Below, one piece after another: positions 7,932-18,656 of a DNA stretch of 23,637 nucleotides. The notes under the pieces are model-generated. The model was not told the DNA's origin. It saw only the letters and a program-made list of their open reading frames with translations, and ran no database searches. The DNA comes from Seminavis robusta (lineage: Eukaryota > Bacillariophyta > Bacillariophyceae > Naviculales > Naviculaceae): positions 1 through 23,637 of the forward strand of contig CAICTM010001735.1 in the NCBI GenBank assembly GCA_903772945.1, given 5' to 3'. Every line of letters starts with the position of its first letter. Position 1 is the first letter of the stretch. The translations under genes were made by a program, and so were the position numbers.

Positions 7932-9868
7932 ATGGCGCCTTCAAAGAGTACCGGTTTCCGCCGATCGACGGTAACTATCCTTGTGTTGGGTCTACTTCTC
8001 ACAGTGCAGATTCGCCTGCAAGCTAGTACAGGGAGGAGCTTCGTCTCATTTCTCTTGCTGGATGCGGCCCAGGAGCCATCGGAAGAAGTTATTGTCAACA
8101 GCACGCAAGGGAATCCTGGCTTTGTCGATGCCAGAACAAGTACCGGTACTGGGAACACTGAGCATCGACCTGATGCAGAACTATCCCATCAGATTCCAGC
8201 CAGCGCTGATACGATTTCAACTCCAGATCAGGAAACTCTGAAGGATGACTCTTCCAACACATTTACTTCTACCGAGCAGGAAGCTTCGGTCACGGAGAAG
8301 CTAGCATTTTCCATTGATGGGGACACCAAAAAAGACGCAAATGCCGAACCCAAAAGGCCCAAAAAGCCTCTGAACGTGATTGTTCTCTATCCGGATGATT
8401 GGAGACATGATGATATCGGGGGAGTGGCTCCCGTTGTGCGGACTCCGTTTCTCAATCAGCTTGCACAACAAGGCATTCGTTTTACCCACAATGCTGTGAC
8501 AACGTCAATTTGTTGGATTAGTAGGGCAACCCTTTTCACGGGTCAATATGCGAGTCGACACAAGTCACTGAGAATACGACAGCCACTGTTTTACAAAGAA
8601 TGGGACAAAACGTGGCCGTCCTTGCTGCAGAAAGCCGGCTACTACGTGGGGCATGTTGGCAAGTGATATATGATTGCCATGTGTGTGTGTGCTCTTCCCC
8701 GTTTTCAGTGAATGCTAATACTTACTTGTCAACCTGCTGTTGTTTTGAAACAGGAAAGTGGCAATACCAAAACCGAGGGGGAATCGTCCAATCGCTGTTC
8801 AACTGGACGAGTTTGTTTGAAGGCCAACACTGGTACAAAGGTGAGCCGGCTGCCAACTATACTCGGGACGAGACCATTCGGTTTTTGAAGGAACGACCCA
8901 AAGATCGACCCTTTGCTGCGACCATAGCTTTTTATCCTCCGAAAGGTAAGCAAGGCTGCAGTGGAGTATGACATCGACAGACAGCTGATGTGGTTGCAGT
9001 TTATACCAGTGGTCACCTCATGCACCCCTCTTCTATATTACCAGCCGTCACGCTCAATCCTACTCCGGGGGCTCAGTTTAAACCCAGCAAGAATCACTAT
9101 GAGAATGTCACCATCCCGGTCCTTCCCTATAACTGGAGTGAATCGCACAACCGTCTTCCTTGGTTCTTTCAAACCGATGAACGTTTTGGTAAACACCGAT
9201 TCAGTACTCGCTGGCAAACTGCAGAGCAATACCAATTGGGAATGCAGCATTACTACAGTCTGATCACAGAGGTCGATCAAGCATGTCGAGAGATCGTGGA
9301 ATTTCTTAAAGAGGAAAACATATTAGAGGATACTCTCGTCATTTTCACAACCGACAATGGATTGTTTCATGGAGCGCACGGATTGGCAGGCAAGTGGTAT
9401 CCATACTCTGAATCGATTCGGATTCCATTGATTATAAGGGACCCGAGAATGCCGCCATCATCCACCGGCACTTTGAATGATGATCTTACACTCAATGTGG
9501 ATTTGGCACCTACCATTTTGGGAGCTGCTGGCATTTCAAAGCCGGAAAGTATGCAAGGACGGGACATGTCAGATCTTTATCTCACGGAGGACGAACGATC
9601 CTCCTCTGCTCCATCCTCCTCTGCTCCATGGCGCAATGAATTCTACTATGAGTTCCCTCTCGACAATGGAAAGGCCATGCCCACATCGAGCGCTGTTGTA
9701 CGACACGACATCAAGTTTATCCATTGGTGGCATTACAACTACACGGAACTCTTCAATCTGACAGCGGATCCTTTAGAACAACACGATGTCTCCAATGAGA
9801 CTTCGTATGCCAGCATTTATCTGGAGCTACAGGCTCGCCATGCACAACTGCAACAATCAGTTTTGTAG
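7932..9868 (+). CDS. Type I sulfatase (formylglycine-dependent)
   Basis: Three exons (7932-8658, 8754-8945, 9045-9868) encode 580 aa. Intron 1 (8659-8753) has a GC donor (G|GCAAGT) because only that join gives the conserved GKWQ. Intron 2 (8946-9044) is spliced at CAG 9042-9044, restoring the family-like FYPPKAV. The N-terminus has a hydrophobic signal or anchor segment (STVTILVLGLLLTVQIRL), then a Ser/Thr-rich linker to about residue 145. The catalytic domain shows metal-binding D155-D156 (YPDDWRHDDIGG), the formylglycine cysteine C194 in CWISR (198 = Arg) followed by ATLFTG, K244 in GKW, D410-N411 (TTDNGLFHGAHG) and K423. It should hydrolyse sulfate esters, probably of extracellular or secretory-pathway polysaccharides; the substrate cannot be read from the sequence. 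The start ATG lies after an in-frame TTG. Confidence 0.92.
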
Positions 9869-10512
9869 TATATACCTGAAGGAGAACAACAATACCGTTG
9901 ATGTACCTGACCCTACAATGAATGCGAAGTTTGCCGTTTGGACTTACAAATAGAGAATGCTATGGCTGGGTAAAAGGTATCTGAATGCAAAGGGTCACCA
10001 GCAGCCCCCACCATGCTGTGGATGGAAAAGCACCCACAACAGGTCTTGGGGCCAGGAAACAATTGCTTGATTTGTACGGTTGCAGAAATTGTAGGGTCTC
10101 ACTGTGGTAAAATTCAAGTCTCATACAAGGCAACTGCTGGTGTGTCTTCCACTAACAGCTAAAGCTTGGGTAATTTCTGGCTAGCTAGCACTGCCATCGT
10201 CAATTTTATCACGGTTTTCGCAAAAAGTGCTGAACTGGTACTAGTACATGTACCGGCACTCTAATAGTATATTCCACGCCGAGGGTTGCAACCCTCTCAC
10301 GATAGAATTCGAATGATGGAAAATCAAATCGAATGCTTGAATTCTGTTGTTCGATTACCACATTTTAGTATCCGTTGACGAGCCGTCGTCTCCGCTTCCC
10401 ACTCTTTTGAAAAATGCTCCTCACAATTTCAACTTTCTGAGTGCTTTCGCTGTCACATCGCTGCTGGTTGCTGGTGTTAGCTTCCCGCCTGTGGCCTGAC
10501 AACAGCATCACC
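9869..10512. other. Intergenic: sulfatase 3' region and PT2 upstream region
   Basis: 644 bases with the two genes in the same direction. It contains a perfect 16-bp palindrome, gagggttgcaaccctc (10281-10296), and a tactagtacatgtaccgg patch near 10239. An upstream ATG at 10414 opens only eight codons before TGA, in the PT2 frame. No other gene is seen. Confidence 0.5.
10281..10296. repeat. Perfect 16-bp palindrome upstream of PT2
   Basis: gagggttgcaaccctc equals its own reverse complement. It lies about 215 bp upstream of the PT2 ATG and could be a dimeric factor site; this is unproven. Confidence 0.5.
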
Positions 10513-12434
10513 ATGGGATCCAATGGAAGAACCGACAATTTGCGGCAAGATAGTGAAGCCATTAGAAGTACTATTAATAGTAGTATTGACGTGGTGACAA
10601 CCATGAAACAGTCAGCTCCTGCACCACCACCGTACCCTACACCGGTGCTTTTGGAGAACCAAGAAAACCAACGAAAGCTGTGCGTCGGAGTACAGAACCA
10701 TTGTTTCAATCCAGAGGAACGAAATGTGTTTTCTCCTCCTACAGTGCCGCTTCCCAAGCTCACCAAATCGCCATCACCCGCTCCTACCCTTAAAGCTGCA
10801 ACATTGGCGCCTTCATCCGATCGCAATGACGAGTCAGAGTGTAAATCGGACGAACAAGGCAACTATGGTGACGTGGATGGGACATCCTTTCGCATCGTGT
10901 CGTATCGATATCAAGTCGAGACGACCGAGGGTATGACGGCCGTAGATTTGGATGTCGAAGTCTTGCAGTATGTCGAAAAGTCCATTAGTGACCTCATGGT
11001 CCAACGATTCTTTGCCGACTCCTGTTCTCCTCCTCCCATTAATGTCGTTATCCCCAACAATAGCAATCAGCAGCAACAACTCCAGCTGCAAAAGCTCTTT
11101 CTCAAGCCTCAGAGCACCGAAAAGCGAGCCAACAACGGAGGACTGCGAAAGCTGCTACCGGCCTTGGGGACCACCGGTATGAGAAAGATGAAAACGGAAG
11201 ACCACGAAGAGTTGGTTGGTTTGAGTGCAGAGCCGCTGGATCAAGTGCTGGAAGACGATGACGGACGTAAGTACCGGTAAAAATGAACAGTTATTGCGGA
11301 AGACCCTCTACTGACTGACTAACTGTACTTCACTGCACTGCACTGTATTCAGAGGCATGCCCCTTTCCAACGACGACGGGGCCATGTTTCGTTGTTGGTG
11401 GAGGTTTGACTATGTTTGGGGATGGCAGCACTAGCATCGGCAGCACGGGGGGTCTTTTGTGGGTAGACGAGGGGATTCACGAAGAATTGCAATCATCAAT
11501 GGATTCAGGGGAGCTGGAAGCTATGCTGCAACCATACCACCCAGAAATCACAGCAATTCGATACATCCCTCCTGGCACAGAGTTGCCAAACCCACCACCC
11601 TCGTCAGATCCCGATGAAGCCGTAATAGATGAAGGATTCATCGGTGCAAGGTCTTCGGCATGGTCATGGGTGCTGATTGGACTCGGCTTCTTTCTCATGC
11701 TTGGAGTGTTCCTTTATATTTTCATTTCGCGTCGTCGAGACACGCTGGAGGAGGAACGAAGCTCTACGGTCCAAGCTGGGGCCTTCCCCGTTGTCGTCAC
11801 CAAAACAAACGTGGATAGCGTGCAAGATGCAGAGAGCGAGTCACCGAGCAGTAGAGCCGCTAGCACGTATGCGGAGATTTCAAGGTATTATTCCGAGTCC
11901 TCCGAGTTGATTCTGAGAAGGAACCAATCGGATAGCGACGATGACGACGACGAGGAAGGCATTCCTCTGCACGTCTTTCATGATGATGAAAACTCGCCGC
12001 GACAGCCACCGATCGGAATTTCGACAAGCTGGAGAGACCAGATTCTGCGTGACGAAGCACCCTTGTCACCTCCCAGCAAAGGAGCCGTGTCTTCCATATC
12101 GTTGGATCCAAGCCAACCCATTGTCACACCCATTCTAGACGACGAAGGTGGCCACATTATGATGACGCCAAAGTCGCAATCACAACAACAATCGTCTCCC
12201 GAGTACTCGCAGTACCACAGTGTCAACTCGGGTACGGGCAGTGAAGAATACTTTGGTACATCGCCACGAAATTTTCACAACATGTCATCAGCCGAGTTCT
12301 CACGGTATCATAGTGCCTATTCGGGCTCCGATGCTGCGAGTACCTTGTCCAGCTCACCGAGACACTGGAGCCCGACGAAACATGAGTCGCCGTCAAAACT
12401 AAAGGTGGCATTCGACAAAGCAGAAATAATCTAG
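10513..12434 (+). CDS. PT2: single-pass membrane protein with Tyr-rich tail
   Basis: Exons 10513-11266 and 11353-12434, joined over an 86-bp GTAAGT...CAG phase-1 intron, encode 611 aa. The first in-frame ATG has a good context (caccATGg). The Pro-rich stalk is short (to about residue 105). The ectodomain follows the PT1 order: C110, YRYQVETT, DLDVEVLQYVEKSISDLMV, a Cys, a Gln-rich linker, LVGLSAEPLDQV; after the intron ACPFP, a second Cys (PCFVV), LLWVDEGIHEELQSSMDSG and IRYIPPGTE. The transmembrane helix is about 355-377 (WSWVLIGLGFFLMLGVFLYI), followed by SRRRD, which predicts a cytoplasmic tail of about 230 aa. The tail carries GAFPVV, an acidic cluster, SWRDQ, DPSQPIVTPILDDE and three Tyr motifs (EISRYYS, EYSQYHS, EFSRYHS). 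A surface receptor or adhesin role is inferred. A signal peptide is missing from this start. Confidence 0.86.
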
Positions 12435-12742
12435 CATGGGTAAAGATCATCTTAGGATACTTGATTTGTGGTATTCTTTATTCCTCCACGTTCTCGTTAA
12501 AACATGAATAAATCACATTCATTTCACGACGTGGAACTCATCAAATCAAGCATCAAGATGTTGATCACAGCATCTTCGACGCTGTATAGGTTTCTCACTC
12601 TCTGACAAAGAGCACGGTTTCGCTCCAACTTTTCTTTTGTTCTCGTTGTTGCACGCTCTCCTGGTCCATGAAAACTCTCTCTTCAATAGAGCATGTTTGG
12701 TAGCTCCGTATCCATGGTCATCGTGCCTAGGTAGCCAGCCGG
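12435..12742. other. Intergenic between convergent PT2 and DP genes
   Basis: 308 bases holding both 3' UTRs. AATAAA at 12507-12512 lies 73 bases after the PT2 stop and could serve as its polyadenylation signal. Nothing else is recognised. Confidence 0.4.
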
Positions 12743-13946
12743 CTAGTAGTGCCCTTGTTGCGCAGCCTTGAACCGTTTGTTAGGCCTTGGTTGGGCCCAG
12801 CTTTCCGTTGGCAAGGCAATCTTGCAGCATCGCTTCCGGGAGGCAGCTTCTTGTTGCACAATGCCACGCAACAGGCCTTGCTTCATGCTAAAGTCTAGCA
12901 TGTCGTTTGGAATCAACTCCTCCAAGTCAAATGTTGTCGTCTGATCACTATGGATCAAGTTCAAAAGGAAACGGAAACGAATGTTTGTGAGAATGGGAAC
13001 AGAAAGAAAGTGGCTGCACACACTAGAACGTGCAACATCTTGCTTTGTATACTTACAATCCCATGTGGCGGAGAACCGAGTTGTCATCGTGCAGAGCAAA
13101 TGGGGCGTTCACATCAATCATCAAATCGGTGAGATCGCAACTTGCATCGCATTGCACCTCGGCGTAAGGGTGGGCGTTCAGAACGACAAACGGAAAGGCA
13201 ACCTTCTTGGCGGAGAGCCCAAGTGCGGCCCTTTGCTTGTTGGATCGGACCAGGTTGCGATTCGCAATGTACTGCACGAGCTTCTCGCGTAGTTCGTCTT
13301 CCTTCTGATGGATCCCATTTATACTCTTGTCGTGTTCCGCAACTAGCCGCTGCAACTCGCTGTCGTCATGTCCATCCGGCATTCCTTTCCAAGTGATATC
13401 TTTGTTTTCCTTTTCAATGACATCTACTGCTTCCAGGACATTCAACGCGTCATAGAGACGCCTACGTAGATTCTTGTCGTCGCAGACCCTGTCGTCGCCC
13501 TGTGATCCTTGCTCCGTTTGGACGATTTGTAGCAGCTCATCAGCCAATTCATTGCACGTCACCTTCCCTCTGGATTGCACCTTCTCACAGATCTTGACAC
13601 TCATATTTCGAAGGCCTAGCGTCGACGAAGCAGATGTGCTGCCCTTCGACGTCGGGAGGCTACACGGGTCGTCGAGAGCAGAGACATGATGCTTGCTGAA
13701 CGTTACAGCCTTCGAGGACGCTGCCTTGGTCGGAGTCACTCGAGAAAAGGAATGCTTCTTGGAGCTGGAACGCTTTCTGGATGCTCCAGTGGCACGGTTT
13801 CGCGGCGTCGAAGAGCTACCGGTAGCATGGACCGCGTACTGCGAGATCGAATGCTTCTTGGTGACAGCTCTCTTGGATCGTCGTTTGGCTATAGACCCAT
13901 CGTAGTTAGTTGTCCCCTCGGTCCAGTCTTGATCGCTCTTTTCCAT
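12743..13946 (-). CDS. DP transcription factor (E2F dimerisation partner)
   Basis: Exons 13946-13057 and 12947-12743, joined over a 109-bp GTAAGT...TAG phase-2 intron, encode 364 aa. The N-terminal 110 residues are basic, Ser/Thr rich and probably disordered. The winged-helix DNA-binding domain follows (about 112-190): GLRNMSVKICEKVQSRGKV, NELADELLQIV and the DP/E2F signature RRRLYDALNVL (161-171), then VIEKENKDITWKGMP, the wording of DP rather than E2F proteins. A leucine/glutamate-rich coiled coil (LQRLVAEHDKSINGIHQKED) and a DP dimerisation segment (FPFVVLNAHPYAEVQCD, LHDDNSVLRHMGF) follow. It is expected to pair with E2F in the nucleus to control S-phase genes. The second exon carries the C-terminal tail. 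The gene is divergent from the NUDIX gene, with 429 bp between their starts. Confidence 0.93.
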
Positions 13947-14375
13947 TCTCTCCGGGAGAGTGGATTATGGCAAAGGAAAGGATCGAGGAGTCTAAAAACA
14001 ATGATGCATAACTTGACACCTGCGAAGATGAAAACAGGCAGCGCAGTGATGCCGTTGGCCCATACTCAACGTGAAACTCAACGTGACATTGGCGGGCAGA
14101 ACCTTCTTTCGTGGCTTCCGACTGCAGTTTGTTTTCACACGACTGTGGCCCAGGAAGCGAAAAGTGAGGCACGAAAATTATTTTCTCTCAGACAGTAAAT
14201 CCATACAAAAGCCAGCAAAAGCTGCAATAAAACCACAAAGCGCAAAAGACGCAGCACCTGTGCGATGTCACTGGCAAGAGGTACGATGTAGCTCTCCTTT
14301 GGGTCGTTGGTTGACAGCCCTCACAAAGAAGCATACCACTGGCTTGCCTCGATGTAGCTCAGCTCTATACTAATA
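13947..14375. promoter_or_regulatory. Shared upstream region of DP (-) and NUDIX (+)
   Basis: 429 bases between two divergent start codons, so both promoters must lie here or overlap neighbouring exons. I see no clear E2F-type site (TTTSSCGC) or TATA box. A plus-strand frame of 170 codons across 13686-14198 is antisense to DP and not a gene. Confidence 0.5.
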
Positions 14376-15467
14376 ATGATCACTTTGGATGTTCTGTTGA
14401 TAATGGCGCTTCTGCATAGTACTCTTGCGACGTTTTTATCCTCCACCCCCAAGTCTAGCCCTTCTATTCTTTTTGAAAGGGCGACGAGGGCGGCATCAAC
14501 ACGCATACCTCGGTTTATGTCTACAACTGCCACTGTCACCGATGAGAAGATAATGGAAGATGCGCTTTATCGTGTTCGCCAAGTGAATTACCTACCTGAT
14601 GAAATCCGATCCAGTCTTGTGGATTTCAGAGTGGATGGAAGGGTGCTAGGAAAAGTGAGACCAAATACCGCCAATCTACTCTGCTCTGTAGACGAGAAGA
14701 ATCCTGTATTCAACCTGCAGTCCAAATCTGGAGAGTCCTGTTTGACGCTCACAGCTGAAGCAGGGACATCTCCCGAAGAAAGAACCAAATCTGTCAATCG
14801 AATCATGGCACGTCTGCGTGATCAAGGTATTGTCAAGGGGTGGCGTGATGAAGACTATCCCGTCCGATCGACCTTTTATGGCGACACTTTGTTTGGGGTG
14901 GAACGGGCAGCTGCTTCCTTGTTGGGCATTATGGAATATGGAGTGCACATCAATGGCATTGTTGTAGACGATGAAACAAAGACTCCCAAAATGTGGATGG
15001 CAAGACGTGCTGCCGACAAGAGCAAATACCCAGGTATGCTGGACCATATTGTGGCAGGTGGGCAGCCTGTGGGATTGTCTCTCATGGAAAATGTCATTAA
15101 AGAATGTGATGAAGAAGCTGGAATCCCAGAAGACATCACCCGTGCTGGCATCCAAGACGCTGGAGCAATATCCTACTACACCTACTCCGAACGGAATGAT
15201 TGTGTGACACGATGCGTCCTGTTCTGCTATGATTTACATCTCCCAGCTAACTTTGTACCCAAACCAGTTGATGGAGAGGTGCAGGAATTCTTTCTGTGGG
15301 ATGTGGATCAAATAAAGGCTAGCTTCGCCCCCGACTACCCTGATCCAATCAAGCCGAATTGTTACAATGTCATTATCGACTGGATGATGAGGTGTGGCCA
15401 TTTTTCTTCGGATACCCCTGGGTATCTGGACGTCATGAGAGAACTTCGGAGTGGTGATGTCTATTGA
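14376..15467 (+). CDS. NUDIX hydrolase, TPP-type (plant NUDT20/24-like)
   Basis: Single exon, 363 aa. It has an N-terminal DUF4743-like region (DALYRVRQVNYLPDEIRSSL, FRVDGRVLGKVRPN, FYGDTLFGVERAAASLLGI) and a C-terminal NUDIX domain. The NUDIX helix is K242-ECDEEAGI, preceded by PGMLDHIVAGGQPVGLSLME. The early Glu of the classical G-x5-E box is replaced by Leu234 and a Glu sits four residues before K242, as in the plant NUDT20/24 and fungal thiamine-pyrophosphokinase-linked relatives. Members are thought to hydrolyse damaged thiamine diphosphate analogues to monophosphates. The N-terminus (MITLDVLLIMALLHSTLATF) looks like a signal or bipartite plastid targeting sequence. An internal ATG at 14518 (MSTTATVTDEK) could give an untargeted form. 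Confidence 0.93.
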   Translation: MITLDVLLIMALLHSTLATFLSSTPKSSPSILFERATRAASTRIPRFMSTTATVTDEKIMEDALYRVRQVNYLPDEIRSSLVDFRVDGRVLGKVRPNTANLLCSVDEKNPVFNLQSKSGESCLTLTAEAGTSPEERTKSVNRIMARLRDQGIVKGWRDEDYPVRSTFYGDTLFGVERAAASLLGIMEYGVHINGIVVDDETKTPKMWMARRAADKSKYPGMLDHIVAGGQPVGLSLMENVIKECDEEAGIPEDITRAGIQDAGAISYYTYSERNDCVTRCVLFCYDLHLPANFVPKPVDGEVQEFFLWDVDQIKASFAPDYPDPIKPNCYNVIIDWMMRCGHFSSDTPGYLDVMRELRSGDVY

Positions 15468-16010
15468 ACGCAATGTCATAGCAAAGCTATAATTCACTGC
15501 GACCTATTTGTTCTTGTTTGTCACTCATTTTCAACAGTTTGTTTGGGAAGAATTGTAAACATGATCCGTAGCGTGAGAGGTGCAACATGCACATGTGTGG
15601 TAGGTGATGTGTGGAAGAGGGGTGTGGCGAAGACCCATCTACAGCAGGAAAGATACACTATAGCAAAAGGCTTTAGTGGAGCATGGCGAAGACGCTGAAC
15701 AGATGTCGTGCCAACAGCCGTAGATGAAAACAGAAACTCCAACAAGACGGCGGAGACCAATAGTTCAAAAAACACCCTTTATTTTGAAGGCTGGCCACTT
15801 ATTGCGCATGCGAAGAAAGCAACGAGCCTCATCCGAAAGGGGTGACCACTTTTCATCTGCCAATTACCCAAGACAACAGCATAATGATTAATCGTAAAAA
15901 CCAGGTTTTTAAGAATTAATTATCATTGACCCTGACTTTACATCGTCGTAACATTGAGCTGATTCACAAAAGGATTTCACGAAAGCAAGAGAGGCACCAA
16001 GTCCATTAAT
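15468..16010. other. Intergenic between convergent NUDIX and 14-3-3 genes
   Basis: 543 bases of 3' flanks. A minus-strand frame (15775-15521) with a signal-like beginning starts with GTG and has no suitable ATG, so it is not called. No RNA gene is recognised. Confidence 0.5.
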
Positions 16011-16863
16011 TTATTCCCCCTTTTCCTCTGGTTCTGCACCTTCATCACCATCTGCTGTGTCACTTGTCCAGAGGGTCAAGTTGTCACGCAGCAATTGCAT
16101 GATCAAAGTGGAATCCTTGTAGCTTTCCTCGTTCAGAGTGTCGAGTTCTGCAATAGCGTCGTCAAAGGCTTGCTTGGCGATTTGGCATGCCTTGTCAGGG
16201 CTGTTGAGAATTTCGTAGTAGAACACGGAGAAGTTAAGAGCCAATCCAAGACGGATGGGGTGAGTAGGGGGTAGGTCGGATGAAGCGATTCCACTGGCGG
16301 CCTGGTAGGCATCCAAAGCAGCTCCAGCGCTCTCTTTGCGTGTGTCGCCGGTCTGGAACTCGGAGAGGTAACGGTGGTAATCTCCCTTCATCTTGTAGTA
16401 GAACACCTTGGCTTCCTCAGAGGTGGAGTTGGGGATCAAAGACTCCTCAATGATTCTGTTGTAGATGAGTCGAGTCGAGTCAACATTAAGAGAATGCCAG
16501 ATGAGAAGTCATATCCAAAATGACGGTAAAGACCCCGCATTGCTGCACAGCAGTTCCACCAACAGACACTCACCCAAGGATGTCGTTACAGATATCCACA
16601 AGTTCAGTCTCGATCTTGGACTTGTAGTCCTTGATGATGGTCATCTTCTCGGGATCTCCCTTTTGTTCAATGGAGGTCACAACACGCCAAGAGGCACGAC
16701 GAGAACCAATCACGTTCTTGTAGGCAACGGACAACAAGTTGCGCTCTTCCACAGTCAACTCCTGAGGCTGCTTGGCAACCTCCTTCATGTCGGAGACCAT
16801 CTCATCAAAGCGCTCGGCTTGTTCGGCCAACTTGGCCTTGTATACCAAACTGTCGCGGTCCAT
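16011..16863 (-). CDS. 14-3-3 protein
   Basis: Exons 16863-16574 and 16455-16011, joined over a 118-bp GTGAGT...CAG phase-2 intron, encode 244 aa, the usual 14-3-3 length. Signature 1 is present as [20 protein letters not shown] and signature 2 as [18 protein letters not shown]. The phosphopeptide-binding residues are visible: Lys in AYKNV, Arg in SRRAS and the Arg-Tyr pair in [10 protein letters not shown]. The C-terminal tail is acidic and variable ([18 protein letters not shown]). The protein acts as a dimeric cytosolic adaptor that binds phosphoserine/threonine motifs in many targets. The splice is set by restoring [20 protein letters not shown]. Confidence 0.97.
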
Positions 16864-18656
16864 GGTGGGGTATCTTTGTTTTTTTACGTGGGGTATGCAC
16901 TGATCCTTTTCTGGTGGATGGATTGTGTGCTCTCAATTGTGCTGTGAAGCTCTGAAGCGCTTTCGAAAGCTTTCCACAATCAGTTGGTTCTTGTACCGGT
17001 GGTTTACTTACATGTACTTGACTTACTCGTACTCTTGGAATGACCGTCGTCCGTTCCCGTCAAGCTCGGGAATCGAATCGGGATGGCCGCTCCGACTTGG
17101 TTTGGCGACCGAAATGGCCTGCCTGGCTGTTCCAATAGTGGAATTTTGTACTACACTCCTCCCTTGATATTAAGAAGGTCCGAGCTAAGATGTCGAGTAC
17201 TCAGCTTTGCTAGAATGTTAAGATATTTGAGACACTCAGATCTGCACTAGAGCTAAGTTTCCCAGCAAGCACTCTCCCTTGGGCACATAAGAGATTGACA
17301 GATGATACAATGACAATTTTCTACAACAAAATGCCTTGAAAACAGGTGCCACACTGCTCTTTCCTCTCTTCACATAAGGGTATGTTTAATAAGGTGGGAA
17401 GCAGAGTAGAAATGTTGGTATGTACCATACTACTCTTCTAGTATGATCAATAGAAATGGCAAGAAAGCTAAGATGTTGCCTTTGCACCCTGAATTTAAAC
17501 AAAATGCTAAGCAGATTCTCAGTACAGATATTTGAGTGCAGTGCTTGCTAAGATCATACGATTTTAGCAAAGAAGGCATCAGGGTTCAGGTGAACTTAGA
17601 GCCATCTTAATATCAAGGTATAAGTGTAGTAGGTGACCTTCACCGAATTCAATCGAGCGGGGTCGAATGGTTCCAACCAATCAACGAATCTAGACCTCGC
17701 AGTCCATTACAGTTGGTCAAATAAACCCATCAAAGCTGCAATAACCAGAGCGATTGTGGAGTGCTAGGCTAGAGTGGGAATGGGGAGAAGTGGTACCATA
17801 CCCGCTACCGGTTCTAGTACAGTACCGGTACTAGTATGCCAACAGTGAAAAGCAAACAAATTATCACCAAAGCTTTGGTGGTTGGTACTCTAGTAGTTCT
17901 AGCTAGTAGCTCTATGCATAGAAGTACCTACTGTATGACACTCATCTGGTGGCTTTGAGATCACGATAGTGGATGTTCTCTCAAAAGCTTCATTGGATTC
18001 TGGCGACGGCAAGGTTTTTTTTGCCGGATCTGACACGCCAAATTGCATCCTCTACCGTACGGTATCTTCTACTGAGTACGGTAGCTAGTAGAGAGTACCG
18101 GTAGACTGTGTATGCATGATATGTCATTATAAGAAAGCAGCTATGCATACCCGTGGTACCGGTAGCTATGTATGGCATATGTATGTCATACCACCAGAGA
18201 TGGCGATTATTTTCTTCAATCGGAACCAATGTCTAGCCAGCCATCCATGGCCTGACTAACTCCTCTGTGCAGTACGCATGCAGAGGCAGCATCGCATCAT
18301 TTCCATTGTCGCGATTGCATCGCCATTGTGCTGTCCTCGATCGCACTAGCGGCGTTTTCCGGAAAACCAAGCAAGTGGGCGACCATGTGGTTTGGCTCTT
18401 ACCCGGTACAGTCGTACCAGTAGTATAATAGTGTTCATGAAGGTTTGTTCTAGTAGAAGTTTATTAATGCTCTGATACATGCTTCAATTAATCTGGTTTC
18501 CCGCCACGCCCGTTGGCGGTTGATAACACTATAACCGACACAAGGGTATCACTTAGACAAATCGGTATTCCTGTCACGCTCCTCATCCTCAACCTCATTT
18601 TTTGGTTCATTCCATTTGTTCCTTCGTTCCCTTCCTTGGTAAGCAAAGCATCAGGG
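16864..18656. other. Long intergenic region between divergent 14-3-3 and PT3
   Basis: 1.8 kb containing the 14-3-3 promoter (left) and the PT3 5' region (right). The right half is dense in palindromes: agtaccggtact (17821-17832), taccgtacggta (18053-18064), and taccggta at 18096 and 18157, plus ctagctag-type patches. From 18492 the PT3 frame is open without ATG and encodes a strongly hydrophobic segment (18561-18643). No RNA gene or further coding sequence is recognised. Confidence 0.55.

Noticed and set aside
8946..8999. Shorter version of sulfatase intron 2, ending at CAG 8997-8999
   Set aside because: It keeps the frame but adds VYTSGHLMHPSSILPA in the middle of the conserved PPKAV stretch; the acceptor at 9042-9044 fits the family better.
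10438..10440. UGA as a selenocysteine codon in PT2
   Set aside because: No SECIS element recognised and no redox motif; a missing exon is simpler.
15521..15775. Minus-strand 84-codon frame with a signal-like beginning
   Set aside because: It begins with GTG, has no suitable ATG and lies in the 3' flank of two convergent genes.
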